The notes under the pieces were generated by a model that was not told the origin of the DNA, ran no database searches, and was given only the letters and a program-made list of their open reading frames with translations. 64,000 bases of DNA from contig NZ_JAODWD010000006.1 in NCBI RefSeq assembly GCF_025345615.1, positions 310,001 to 374,000 of the forward strand. Direction: 5' to 3'. This stretch comes from Mycobacterium deserti (GTDB taxonomy: Bacteria; Actinomycetota; Actinomycetes; Mycobacteriales; Mycobacteriaceae). Position numbers and translations under genes: made by a program. This document shows positions 37,569 through 45,653 of the stretch, in pieces; the stretch's first letter is position 1; every line of letters begins with the position of its first letter.

Positions 37569-39644
37569 ATGACACGCCGCCTGCGCACAGGAGCGAGTGC
37601 GCGCGGCATGGTCGCGGGCAGCGCTGCGCGCTGGCCGGCGTTTCCGTACGACGCGACGGTTCGGCTGAGCCTGTTGGCCAGTGTCGTCGTCGTCGCCGCG
37701 CTGTTCGGGTGGGGGGCCTGGCAGCGGCGCTGGATCGCCGACGACGGCCTCATCGTGCTGCGCACCGTGCGGAATCTGTTGGCGGGCAACGGTCCGGTGT
37801 TCAACGCAGGCGAGCGGGTCGAGGCCAACACGTCGACGATCTGGACCTATCTGATCTACCTCGGCGGGCTGATCGGCGGGCCCGTGCGGTTGGAGTACGT
37901 CGCGCTGTACCTCGCGCTGGCGCTGAGCATCCTCGGCGTGGCGCTGGCCATGATGGGTGCGGCCCGGCTGTACGCCCCGAGCCTGCAGGGCCGGCGGGCG
38001 CTGATCGTGCCCGCAGGCGCGCTGGTCTACATCGCGGTGCCCCCGGCCCGCGACTTCGCCACCTCGGGCCTCGAAAACGGTTTGGTGCTGGCCTATCTCG
38101 GCCTTTTGTTCTGGATGATGGTGCGCTGGTCGCAGACCCTGCGCGCATTGCGCTCCATGCCGCCGCTGGCCCCGCAAGGCGGACCCCCGACAATCCGGCG
38201 CCAGCCCATCGGACCGCCGCCGCCGCAGCAGCAGCAGCGCAACGCCGACAGCCCGCTGTCGGATGCCGCACTGGCTTTCGTCGCCGGGCTGAGTGTGCTG
38301 ATCCGCCCGGAACTCGCACTGATCGGTGGCGTGGCGTTGATCATGATGCTCGTTGCGGCGCGCGGCTGGCGCCGGCGGGGACTGATCATCGCCGCGGGCG
38401 GGCTCATTCCGGTGGCCTACGAGATCTTCCGAATGGGTTACTACGGCTTGCTGTTTCCGGGTACCGCGTTGGCCAAGGACGCCTCAGGCGCCAAGTGGTC
38501 GCAAGGATTGGTGTATCTGGCCAACTTCAACTCGCCCTACCTGTTGTGGGCGCCCGCGATCTTGCTGATCGGGCTGGCGGGCGTGGTGATGGTCTCGCGC
38601 GGCAACCCGTGGTGGCGGCGCCGCGCGGTCGCGCCGGGGTACGGATGGTTCGCCCGCACGGTGCAGAGCCCCGCCGCCGTTGTGACCTTCATGGTCGTCA
38701 GCGGACTACTCCAAGCGGTGTACTGGATCCGTCAGGGCGGCGACTTCATGCACGGCCGGGTGCTGTTGACACCGTTGTTCTGTCTGCTGGCTCCCGTCGC
38801 GGTGATCCCCGTTGTGCTACCCGACGGCACCCGAATGGCCCGCGGCGCAGGGTATCTGTTCGTCGGCGCAACGAGCGTGCTGTGGCTGGCCGTCGTGGGT
38901 TGGGCGCTGTGGGCGGCCAATTCGCCCGGCATGGGGCCCGACGCCACCCGCGTCACCTATTCCGGCATCGTCGACGAGCGCCGCTTCTACGCCCAGGCGA
39001 CGGGCAACGCGCACCCGGTGACGGCCGCCGACTATCTGGACTATCCGCGCATGCGCGCGGTGCTCGAAGCCATCGAGAACACACCCGACGGCGCGCTCCT
39101 GCTGCCCGCTGGCAACTACGACCGGTGGGACGTGGTGCCCGCGGTTCCGCCGCCGCCGGACGCCACGCCGCAGGAACGCGAAAACAGGCCGCACACAGTG
39201 TTTTTCACCAACCTGGGGATGCTCGGCATGAACGTGGGCCTCGACGTACGGGTCATCGACCAGATCGGTCTGGCCAATCCCTTGGCGGCGCACACCGCGC
39301 GCCTGGAGGACGGTCGCATCGGCCACGACAAGAACCTGTTCCCCGACTGGGCCATTGCCGAGGGTCCGTTCCTCAAGGAGCCGCCGTTCATTCCCCCCTA
39401 CGTCGACAAGGAGTGGGTCAGGCAGGCCGAGGTGGCATTGGAGTGCCCGGCGACCGACGCGATGCTGACCTCGATCCGCGGTCCGATGGGGCCGCGCCGG
39501 TTCCTGTCGAATCTGGTGCACGCGTACCAGTTCACGCAGTACCGCATCGACCGGGTGCCGCTCTATGAGCTCGAACGCTGCGGGCTTCAGAGGCCGGAAC
39601 CGGCCGAGCCGCCTTATACGGGCATGCCGGCGACCGGACCGTGA
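37569..39644 (+). CDS. aftB: Arabinofuranosyltransferase AftB
   Basis: A 691-residue GT-C membrane glycosyltransferase (Rv3805c) adding the terminal beta-1,2-arabinofuranose of arabinan. It has ten or more helices, then a periplasmic C-terminal domain (about 460-691). The GT-C signature RRWIADDGLIVLRTVRNLLAG is in the first outer loop; GERVEANTSTIWTYLIYLGG follows. A loop at about 195-235 contains a Pro/Gln insert (IGPPPPQQQQRNAD), which helps explain why it is longer than the 627-residue M. tuberculosis protein. The ATG at 37569 is one base after the ubiA stop. Confidence 0.94.
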   Translation: MTRRLRTGASARGMVAGSAARWPAFPYDATVRLSLLASVVVVAALFGWGAWQRRWIADDGLIVLRTVRNLLAGNGPVFNAGERVEANTSTIWTYLIYLGGLIGGPVRLEYVALYLALALSILGVALAMMGAARLYAPSLQGRRALIVPAGALVYIAVPPARDFATSGLENGLVLAYLGLLFWMMVRWSQTLRALRSMPPLAPQGGPPTIRRQPIGPPPPQQQQRNADSPLSDAALAFVAGLSVLIRPELALIGGVALIMMLVAARGWRRRGLIIAAGGLIPVAYEIFRMGYYGLLFPGTALAKDASGAKWSQGLVYLANFNSPYLLWAPAILLIGLAGVVMVSRGNPWWRRRAVAPGYGWFARTVQSPAAVVTFMVVSGLLQAVYWIRQGGDFMHGRVLLTPLFCLLAPVAVIPVVLPDGTRMARGAGYLFVGATSVLWLAVVGWALWAANSPGMGPDATRVTYSGIVDERRFYAQATGNAHPVTAADYLDYPRMRAVLEAIENTPDGALLLPAGNYDRWDVVPAVPPPPDATPQERENRPHTVFFTNLGMLGMNVGLDVRVIDQIGLANPLAAHTARLEDGRIGHDKNLFPDWAIAEGPFLKEPPFIPPYVDKEWVRQAEVALECPATDAMLTSIRGPMGPRRFLSNLVHAYQFTQYRIDRVPLYELERCGLQRPEPAEPPYTGMPATGP

Positions 39645-39879
39645 AAGGAATCCGTCACATTCGGTAACACGGCAGGAGCGCCAGGACGATAAGCGAACCG
39701 CATATCGCTCTTCCTGCGAATTCGGTGTCGCCGCATGACCTCAACTATGTGGTGGTGACCAGGGGAGACAGATGCTGAGGAGAGGAATCAGACGATCGTG
39801 TGGTCTACTACACGGGTTACGCGGCTAGGTCCGAGGAGACGTCCGCGTGCGGCATTCGACAGATGGGATAGGTAGAAGC
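39645..39879 (+). promoter_or_regulatory. fbpA upstream region
   Basis: A 235-base gap between aftB and fbpA with no gene. It probably holds a separate strong promoter for the antigen 85 gene. A short inverted repeat CGTGT ... ACACG lies near 39797-39813. The ribosome site is weak (GATAGGTAGAAGC before the ATG). The -10/-35 elements were not assigned with confidence. Confidence 0.5.
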
Positions 39880-40923
39880 ATGAAGTTCGTTGGCAAGATC
39901 CGGGATACCTGGATCCGCCGGCTTGCGGGGGCTGCCATGGCTGCCGCTGTGTTGCCAGGTTTGGTCAGTGCCGTCGGAGGCTCCGCCACCGCAGAGGCTT
40001 TCTCTCGTCCGGGTCTGCCGGTCGAGTACCTTCAGGTTCCGTCCGCTGGGATGGGACGCAACATTCTGGTCCAGTTCCAAAACGGTGGGCCGAACGCGCC
40101 GGGCGTCTATCTGCTCGACGGCCTTCGTGCCCGCGATGACTTCAACGGCTGGGACATCGAGACCGCGGCCTTCGAGTGGTACGTGGACTCGGGCCTCGCG
40201 GTAATCATGCCGGTCGGCGGCCAGTCCAGCTTCTACAGCGACTGGTACAAGCCGGCGTGCGGTAAGGCGGGCTGCAGCACCTACAAGTGGGAGACGTTCC
40301 TCACCTCTGAGCTGCCCTCGTACCTGGCCGCCAACAAGGGCGTGAACCCGAACCGCAACGCGGCCGTCGGCCTGTCGATGGCCGGTTCGTCCGCGATGAC
40401 GCTGTCGATCTACTACCCGCAGCAGTTCCAGTACGCAGCCTCGCTGTCGGGCTTCCTGAACCTCTCCGAGGGCTGGTGGCCGATGCTGGTCGGCATGTCC
40501 ATGGGTGACGCGGGCGGCTACGAGTCCGAGGACATGTGGGGCCCGTCGAGCGATCCGGCGTGGAAGCGCAACGACCCGATGGTCAACATCGACAAGCTGG
40601 TCGCCAACGGCACCCGCATCTGGGTGTTCTGCGGTAACGGCAAGCCTGCCGACATCAACGGCACCGGTGTCGCGGCGGGCGACAACTTCAACGCGAAGTT
40701 CCTCGAGAGCTTCACGCTGCGGACCAACGAGACCTTCCAGGAGCAGTACATCGCCGCGGGCGGCAAGAACGGCGTGTTCAACTTCCCGCAGGCCGGTACG
40801 CACAGCTGGGAGTACTGGGGTCAGCAGCTGAACCAGATGAAGCCGGACATCCAGCGCGTGCTGGGTGCCACCCCGCAGCCGTCGACTCCGGTCGCGGCCG
40901 AGGCTCCGGCCCAGGGCGGCTAA
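39880..40923 (+). CDS. fbpA: Mycolyltransferase antigen 85A (FbpA)
   Basis: A 347-residue exported alpha/beta-hydrolase transferring mycolic acid between trehalose mycolates and onto arabinogalactan. The signal peptide is about 1-40 (cleavage after SATAEA), mature start FSRPGLPVEYLQVPS. Nucleophile Ser166 is in AVGLSMAGSSA and catalytic His308 in GTHSWEYWGQQ, with the acid in the TLRTNETF segment. The Cys pair CGKAGCSTYKWETF is conserved in Ag85. The C-terminus has a short Pro/Ala-rich tail. By position it is fbpA (Rv3804c); the ATG at 39880 gives the normal Arg-rich signal. Confidence 0.95.
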   Translation: MKFVGKIRDTWIRRLAGAAMAAAVLPGLVSAVGGSATAEAFSRPGLPVEYLQVPSAGMGRNILVQFQNGGPNAPGVYLLDGLRARDDFNGWDIETAAFEWYVDSGLAVIMPVGGQSSFYSDWYKPACGKAGCSTYKWETFLTSELPSYLAANKGVNPNRNAAVGLSMAGSSAMTLSIYYPQQFQYAASLSGFLNLSEGWWPMLVGMSMGDAGGYESEDMWGPSSDPAWKRNDPMVNIDKLVANGTRIWVFCGNGKPADINGTGVAAGDNFNAKFLESFTLRTNETFQEQYIAAGGKNGVFNFPQAGTHSWEYWGQQLNQMKPDIQRVLGATPQPSTPVAAEAPAQGG

Positions 40924-40945
40924 GCGCCTCACCAGATACACCGCC

Positions 40946-40977
40946 GACGGCGGCGATCCTCACGGGTCGCCGCCGTC
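40946..40977 (+). terminator. hairpin between fbpA and fbpD
   Basis: An 11-base-pair stem GACGGCGGCGA/TCGCCGCCGTC with a 10-base loop, 23 bases after the fbpA stop. No T-run follows, so it could attenuate rather than stop, or act as a U-less terminator or mRNA stabiliser. Confidence 0.6.
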
Positions 40978-41059
40978 AGCCATTTCCGGGGCAGCCCGTG
41001 GTTCGGGTGTGATTGACTACCGAGCGCGGGGACAGCTGACGAGACGTGAGGTGGGGTAG

Positions 41060-41947
41060 ATGCGCGGGTTGATACGAACGCTGCTGACGGTGGTGCTGAC
41101 CGCGGGCCTGTGGACGGCCGGCACCTCCGTGGCGCCTACCGCGAGCGCCCAGGTCGAGATGTTGATGGTCCCCTCGGCGGCGATGGGCCGCAGTATCCCC
41201 GTGGCGTTCCAGGGCGGCGGCCCGCACGCAGTCGTCCTCCTCGACGCCTTCAACGCCGCACCCGACGTGAGCAACTGGGTGACCGCGGGCAATGCGATGA
41301 ATGTCTTTGCCGGGACCGGCGTCTCGGTGGCCGCTCCCGCGGGCGGCGCGTGGAGCATGTACACCAACTGGGAGCTCGACGGCAGCCGCCAGTGGGAGAC
41401 GTTCCTGGCCGACGAGCTGCCCAACTGGCTGGTCGCCAACAAGGGCCTCGCGCCCAGCGGGCACGGCGTCGTCGGCGCGGCACAGGGTGGCTACGGCGCG
41501 ATGGCGCTGGCGACGTTCCACCCGGATCGCTACCGCTACGCCGGCTCGCTGTCGGGCTTCCTCGCACCCGAGCGCACCGGCGTCGACGGTGCGATCACCG
41601 CGGGCCTGGCGAAGTACGGCGGCGTCGAGACCCGCAACATGTGGGGCCTGCCCCAGCTCGGCCGCTGGAAGTGGCATTCGCCGAACGTCCACTCTCAGCT
41701 TCTGTCGGACAACAACACTCGCTTGTGGGTGTGGAGCGCGGGTCCCGGCGCCGGCTGCGATGCGCCGGCGATGATCGACTACTGCGACATCGCCCAGGGC
41801 ACGAACCGCGAGTTCTACCAGCGTTACCGCTCCAACGGCGGGCACAACGGACACTTCGACTTCCCGGCCGGCGGCAGCCATGACTGGGGCTCGTGGAGCG
41901 GACAGCTGGCGGCGATGTCCGGCGAACTCGTCGCCACGATCAAGTAG
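41060..41947 (+). CDS. fbpD: FbpD (MPT51), non-catalytic Ag85-related protein
   Basis: A 295-residue exported protein (Rv3803c). The signal peptide is about 1-30 (cleavage after PTASA), mature QVEMLMVPSAAMGRSIPV. It has the Ag85 fold, but the nucleophile motif is GVVGAAQGGYGAMA: Ala-Gln replaces Ser, so acyl transfer is not expected, as known for MPT51. A His is retained in GGSHDWGSW. It probably binds glycans or matrix proteins. It lies 136 bases after fbpA; the next gene begins 54 bases later. Confidence 0.95.
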   Translation: MRGLIRTLLTVVLTAGLWTAGTSVAPTASAQVEMLMVPSAAMGRSIPVAFQGGGPHAVVLLDAFNAAPDVSNWVTAGNAMNVFAGTGVSVAAPAGGAWSMYTNWELDGSRQWETFLADELPNWLVANKGLAPSGHGVVGAAQGGYGAMALATFHPDRYRYAGSLSGFLAPERTGVDGAITAGLAKYGGVETRNMWGLPQLGRWKWHSPNVHSQLLSDNNTRLWVWSAGPGAGCDAPAMIDYCDIAQGTNREFYQRYRSNGGHNGHFDFPAGGSHDWGSWSGQLAAMSGELVATIK

Positions 41948-42001
41948 CGCGTCCCGGTTTCGCCAACGGGGCCCGGCTGTCACAGCCGGTACCTTGGAGT
42001 C

Positions 42002-42496
42002 GTGCATCAAGCGGTTCGGCGCGGAGCCGGTTCGGCAACGCCGATCCGGGTGTGGTCGGCGACCTCATTTCTCGCCGCGTCTGCCGCCGTGCTGGTCGCC
42101 GGATGCTCAGGCGACGACGTGATGGCCACCATCGGGTTGCCCACGTCCGAGACCTCACCGGCGCACGGCCAGGCGGGTGCGGCGCCGCCGGGGCCGCCGT
42201 CGCACAGCAGTCACTCGAACGCCTTGATCGTGACCCCGAGCCAGCGCGCCTACCTGGATGCGTTGAAGGCCGAAGGGGTCACCCCCTCGAGCGACCTGCT
42301 GGCGCTGAGCATCGGGTCCTACGTGTGCCAGGCTCGCGCGGCCAAGCAGAGCGACCAGGCGGTGTGGGACTACGTCGTGCCGATGGTGCGCAACGACGTC
42401 CGCGACGACGACTTCGCCGCCATGGCACCCTCGACCGCCGAGGTGAACGCCGCCACCGCCGACTACATTCGCATCGCGACCGACCGTCTCTGCTAG
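42002..42496 (+). CDS. DUF732 lipoprotein
   Basis: A 164-residue probable lipoprotein: N-terminal membrane segment and lipobox VLVAGCSGDD (Cys about residue 35), a Pro/Ser/His-rich linker, then a DUF732 domain (about 75-164) with YLDALKAEGVTPSSDLLAL, IGSYVCQARAAKQSD and a C-terminal Cys likely paired with the internal one. The function of DUF732 is unknown. The start is GTG at 42002, leaderless-like (TACCTT 41990-41995 ends six bases upstream). M. tuberculosis has no gene between fbpD and Rv3802c as I recall, so this is an insertion into the envelope cluster. Confidence 0.8.
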   Translation: MHQAVRRGAGSATPIRVWSATSFLAASAAVLVAGCSGDDVMATIGLPTSETSPAHGQAGAAPPGPPSHSSHSNALIVTPSQRAYLDALKAEGVTPSSDLLALSIGSYVCQARAAKQSDQAVWDYVVPMVRNDVRDDDFAAMAPSTAEVNAATADYIRIATDRLC

Positions 42497-42514
42497 CAGG
42501 AGCACCCGACATTC

Positions 42515-43528
42515 ATGGCCAATACCAATCGGCGGAAACGCCACCGCATCCTCGCGCTCGTCGCAGCCGGGGCGATGGCGCTCGTGGTGGTGCTGATCGT
42601 GGCGATCGTCGTCGTCGTGCTGCGCAAGCCCGACACGCCGCCGAGCGCCGTACCGCCCAGTGCGGTACCGCCCACGGGTGCGCCCGGAGCGCCGACGAAG
42701 AAGCCGCGTCCTGAGTTCCAGGACGCCAGCTGCCCGGACGTCCAGCTGATCTCGATTCCCGGCACGTGGGAGTCGTCGCCCGCGATGGATCCGTTCAATC
42801 CCACGCAGTTCCCGATCGCGCTGCTGCTCAACGTCACCAACCCGATCCGCCAGCAGTTCGACAACAGCCGGCTCGAGGTCTTCACCGTTCCCTACACCGC
42901 GCAGTTCCACAATCCACTGTCGGCCGACAAGCAGATGTCCTACAACGACAGCCGCGCCGAGGGCACCCGGGCCGCGGTCAAGGCGATGACGGACATGAAC
43001 AACCGCTGCCCGTTGACCAGCTACGTGCTCGTCGGCTTCTCGCAGGGTGCGGTGATCGCCGGCGATATCGCCAGCGACGTCGGCAACGGGCGCGGACCCG
43101 TCGACGAGGACCTGGTGCTCGGGGTGACGCTGATCGCCGACGGCCGCAGGCAGGAGGGTGTGGGCCTGGACGTCGGTCCCAACCCCGACGGCCAAGGCGC
43201 CGAGATCACGCTGCACGAGGTGCCCACGCTGTCGGCGCTCGGCCTGACGATGTCGGGACCGCGTCCGGGCGGGTTCGGCATGCTCAACAACCGCACCAAT
43301 GAGATCTGCGCGACCGGCGACCTGATCTGCTCGGCGCCGGAATCGGCGTTCAACATCACCCAGCTGCCCAGGACGCTCGAGGTGCTCAGCGGCGGCGCTG
43401 GCCAACCCGTGCACGCGATGTACGCCACGCCGCAGTTCTGGAATCTCGACGGTGCGTCGGCCACGCAGTGGACACTGGGATGGGCGCAGAGTGTGATCGA
43501 TAACGCTCCGCGACCAAAACATGGCTGA
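42515..43528 (+). CDS. Cutinase-like envelope lipid hydrolase (Rv3802c, Culp6)
   Basis: A 337-residue membrane-anchored serine hydrolase. One N-terminal helix (about 12-38) and a Pro-rich linker lead to the cutinase-like alpha/beta-hydrolase domain (about 70-337). Nucleophile Ser176 is in LVGFSQGAVIAG and the catalytic His300 in QPVHAMYATPQF; Cys pairs are at SCPD and ICATGDLIC. Rv3802c has phospholipase/thioesterase activity, is essential in M. tuberculosis and controls envelope lipid balance. It is 18 bases after the DUF732 lipoprotein, so they may be co-expressed. Confidence 0.93.
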   Translation: MANTNRRKRHRILALVAAGAMALVVVLIVAIVVVVLRKPDTPPSAVPPSAVPPTGAPGAPTKKPRPEFQDASCPDVQLISIPGTWESSPAMDPFNPTQFPIALLLNVTNPIRQQFDNSRLEVFTVPYTAQFHNPLSADKQMSYNDSRAEGTRAAVKAMTDMNNRCPLTSYVLVGFSQGAVIAGDIASDVGNGRGPVDEDLVLGVTLIADGRRQEGVGLDVGPNPDGQGAEITLHEVPTLSALGLTMSGPRPGGFGMLNNRTNEICATGDLICSAPESAFNITQLPRTLEVLSGGAGQPVHAMYATPQFWNLDGASATQWTLGWAQSVIDNAPRPKHG

Positions 43529-43762
43529 CACGTGATGTGGGGCGGTTTGGTCTGCGACAAGCCGTCGCCTAACATTAAGAAGAAACTAAGAGTGGTGACC
43601 GACGGCTGAACCGAAAGTCCAGGTCAGACACGCGATTCGGCAGCGCACGCAGATGCCCCGGTACGATCTCGGGGTTTGGGTTCGCGCGGTCTTCATGACT
43701 GCAGCGTCCCGACGGCGCGCGAATCTGCGTCGTGACGAATGTGGCTTCGACAGGAGTGTGAG
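43529..43762 (+). promoter_or_regulatory. promoter region of fadD32-pks13-accD4
   Basis: A 234-base gap without a gene. It contains an AT-rich patch (CATTAAGAAGAAACTAAGAG, about 43572-43591) and a -10-like TACGAT near 43660. The fadD32 operon is expected to have its own promoter here. AGGAG lies seven bases before the fadD32 ATG. Confidence 0.5.
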
Positions 43763-45652
43763 ATGGCCTTCCATAACCCGTTCATCAAGGACGGACTGAT
43801 CAAGTTCCCGGACAACGGAAGCTTGGTCAAGCACGTCGAACGATGGGCGAAGGTGCGTGGAGACAAACTCGCCTACCGCTTCATCGACTTCTCGACCGAG
43901 CGTGACGGGGTCGAGCGCGACCTGAACTGGGCCGACTTCGGCGCGCGCAACCGCGCGGTCGGCGCCCGGCTGCAGCAGGTGACCGAGCCCGGCGACCGCG
44001 TCGCCATTCTCTGCCCGCAGAACCTCGAATACCTCGTGGCGTTCTTCGGCACCCTGTACTCCGGTCGCATCGCCGTTCCGCTGTTCGACCCCAACGAGCC
44101 GGGTCACGTCGGCCGCCTGCACGCCGTCCTCGACGACTGCCATCCGACCGCGATCCTGACCACCACCGAGGCGGCCGAAGGCGTTCGGAAGTTCTTCCGC
44201 TCCCGCCCCGCCAACCAGCGCCCACGCGTCATCGCTGTCGACGCCGTGCCCAACGAGGTCGGTGCCACCTGGGTGCCGGTCGATGTCGAGCACGACACCA
44301 TCGCTTACCTGCAGTACACCTCGGGTTCCACCCGCATCCCGACCGGCGTGCAGATCACCCACCTGAACCTGGCGACCAACGTGGTTCAGGTGATCGAGGC
44401 GCTCGACGGCCAGGAAGGCGACCGGGGCGTGTCGTGGCTGCCGTTCTTCCACGACATGGGCCTGATCACGGTGTTGCTGTCGCCGATGATCGGCCACTAC
44501 ATCTCCTTCATGACCCCGGCCGCATTCGTGCGCCGGCCGGGCCGGTGGATCCGCGAACTCGCGCGCAAGGAGGGCGACACCGGCGGCACCATCTCGGTCG
44601 CGCCGAACTTCGCGTTCGATCACGCCGCGGCGCGCGGTGTCCCCAAGGACGGCGAGCCGCCGATGGATCTGTCCAACGTGAAGTGCATCCTCAACGGCAG
44701 CGAGCCGATCTCTGCCGCCACGGTGCACAGGTTCAACGAGGCATTCGGCCCGTACGGGTTCAAACCGCAGGCCATCAAGCCCTCCTACGGGCTGGCCGAG
44801 GCGACACTGTTCGTGTCCACCACACCGATGAACGCCGAGCCCAGGATCATCCACGTCGACCGCGACGAATTGAACAACCACCGCTTCGTGCAGGTACCCG
44901 ACGATTCGCCGAAGGCCGTCGCGCAGGCGGGCGCGGGCAAGATCGGCGTCGCGGAGTGGGCGGTGATCGTCGACAACGACACCGCCACCGAACTTCCCGA
45001 CGGCCAGATCGGCGAGATCTGGATCAGCGGTCAGAACATGGGCACCGGGTACTGGGGCAAGCCGGAGGAGACCGTGGCTACGTTCCAGAACATCCTGAAG
45101 TCGCGGACCAGTCCGTCGCATGCCGAAGGCGCAACCGACGACGCGACGTGGGTGCGCACCGGCGACCTCGGCGCCTACCACGAGGGCGAGCTCTACATCA
45201 CCGGCCGTACCAAGGATCTGGTGATCATCGACGGCCGCAACCACTACCCACAGGACTTGGAGTACTCCGCGCAGGAAGCCACCAAGGCGCTGCGCACCGG
45301 CTTCGTCGCCGCCTTCTCGGTGCCGGCCAATCAGCTGCCGGACGAGGTCTTCGAGAACGCCCACTCCGGGCTGAAGCGCGATGCCAACGACACGTCCGAG
45401 CAGCTCGTCATCGTGGGTGAGCGCGCCCCCGGTGCGCACAAGCTCGACATGGGCCCGATCGCCGACGACATCCGCGCCGCGATCGCCGTGCGTCACGGCG
45501 TCACTGTGCGCGACGTGCTGCTGACCCCCGCAGGCGCCATTCCGCGCACCTCGAGCGGCAAGATCGGCCGTCGCGCCTGCCGCGCGGCCTACCTCGACGG
45601 CAGTCTGCGCACCGGGAAGGTGGCCAACGCGTTCCCCGACGAGACAGACTGA
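43763..45652 (+). CDS. fadD32: Fatty acyl-AMP ligase FadD32
   Basis: A 629-residue FAAL (Rv3801c) that activates the long meromycolic acid as acyl-AMP and loads it on the N-terminal ACP of Pks13. The adenylate-forming core is YTSGSTRIPTGVQITH, with SWLPFFHDMGLI and PSYGLAEATLFVS, and the C-terminal hinge ITGRTKDLVIIDGRNHYPQD followed by SSGKIGRRACRAAYLDG. The FAAL-specific insertion that stops CoA transfer is seen around VRRPGRWIRELARKEG. The ATG at 43763 has AGGAG. One base separates its stop from pks13. Confidence 0.97.
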   Translation: MAFHNPFIKDGLIKFPDNGSLVKHVERWAKVRGDKLAYRFIDFSTERDGVERDLNWADFGARNRAVGARLQQVTEPGDRVAILCPQNLEYLVAFFGTLYSGRIAVPLFDPNEPGHVGRLHAVLDDCHPTAILTTTEAAEGVRKFFRSRPANQRPRVIAVDAVPNEVGATWVPVDVEHDTIAYLQYTSGSTRIPTGVQITHLNLATNVVQVIEALDGQEGDRGVSWLPFFHDMGLITVLLSPMIGHYISFMTPAAFVRRPGRWIRELARKEGDTGGTISVAPNFAFDHAAARGVPKDGEPPMDLSNVKCILNGSEPISAATVHRFNEAFGPYGFKPQAIKPSYGLAEATLFVSTTPMNAEPRIIHVDRDELNNHRFVQVPDDSPKAVAQAGAGKIGVAEWAVIVDNDTATELPDGQIGEIWISGQNMGTGYWGKPEETVATFQNILKSRTSPSHAEGATDDATWVRTGDLGAYHEGELYITGRTKDLVIIDGRNHYPQDLEYSAQEATKALRTGFVAAFSVPANQLPDEVFENAHSGLKRDANDTSEQLVIVGERAPGAHKLDMGPIADDIRAAIAVRHGVTVRDVLLTPAGAIPRTSSGKIGRRACRAAYLDGSLRTGKVANAFPDETD

Positions 45653-45653
45653 G

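Noticed and set aside
41490..41510. catalytic serine in FbpD
   Set aside because: The nucleophile elbow reads GAAQGG, so the enzyme is non-catalytic, as known for MPT51; not a sequencing oddity.
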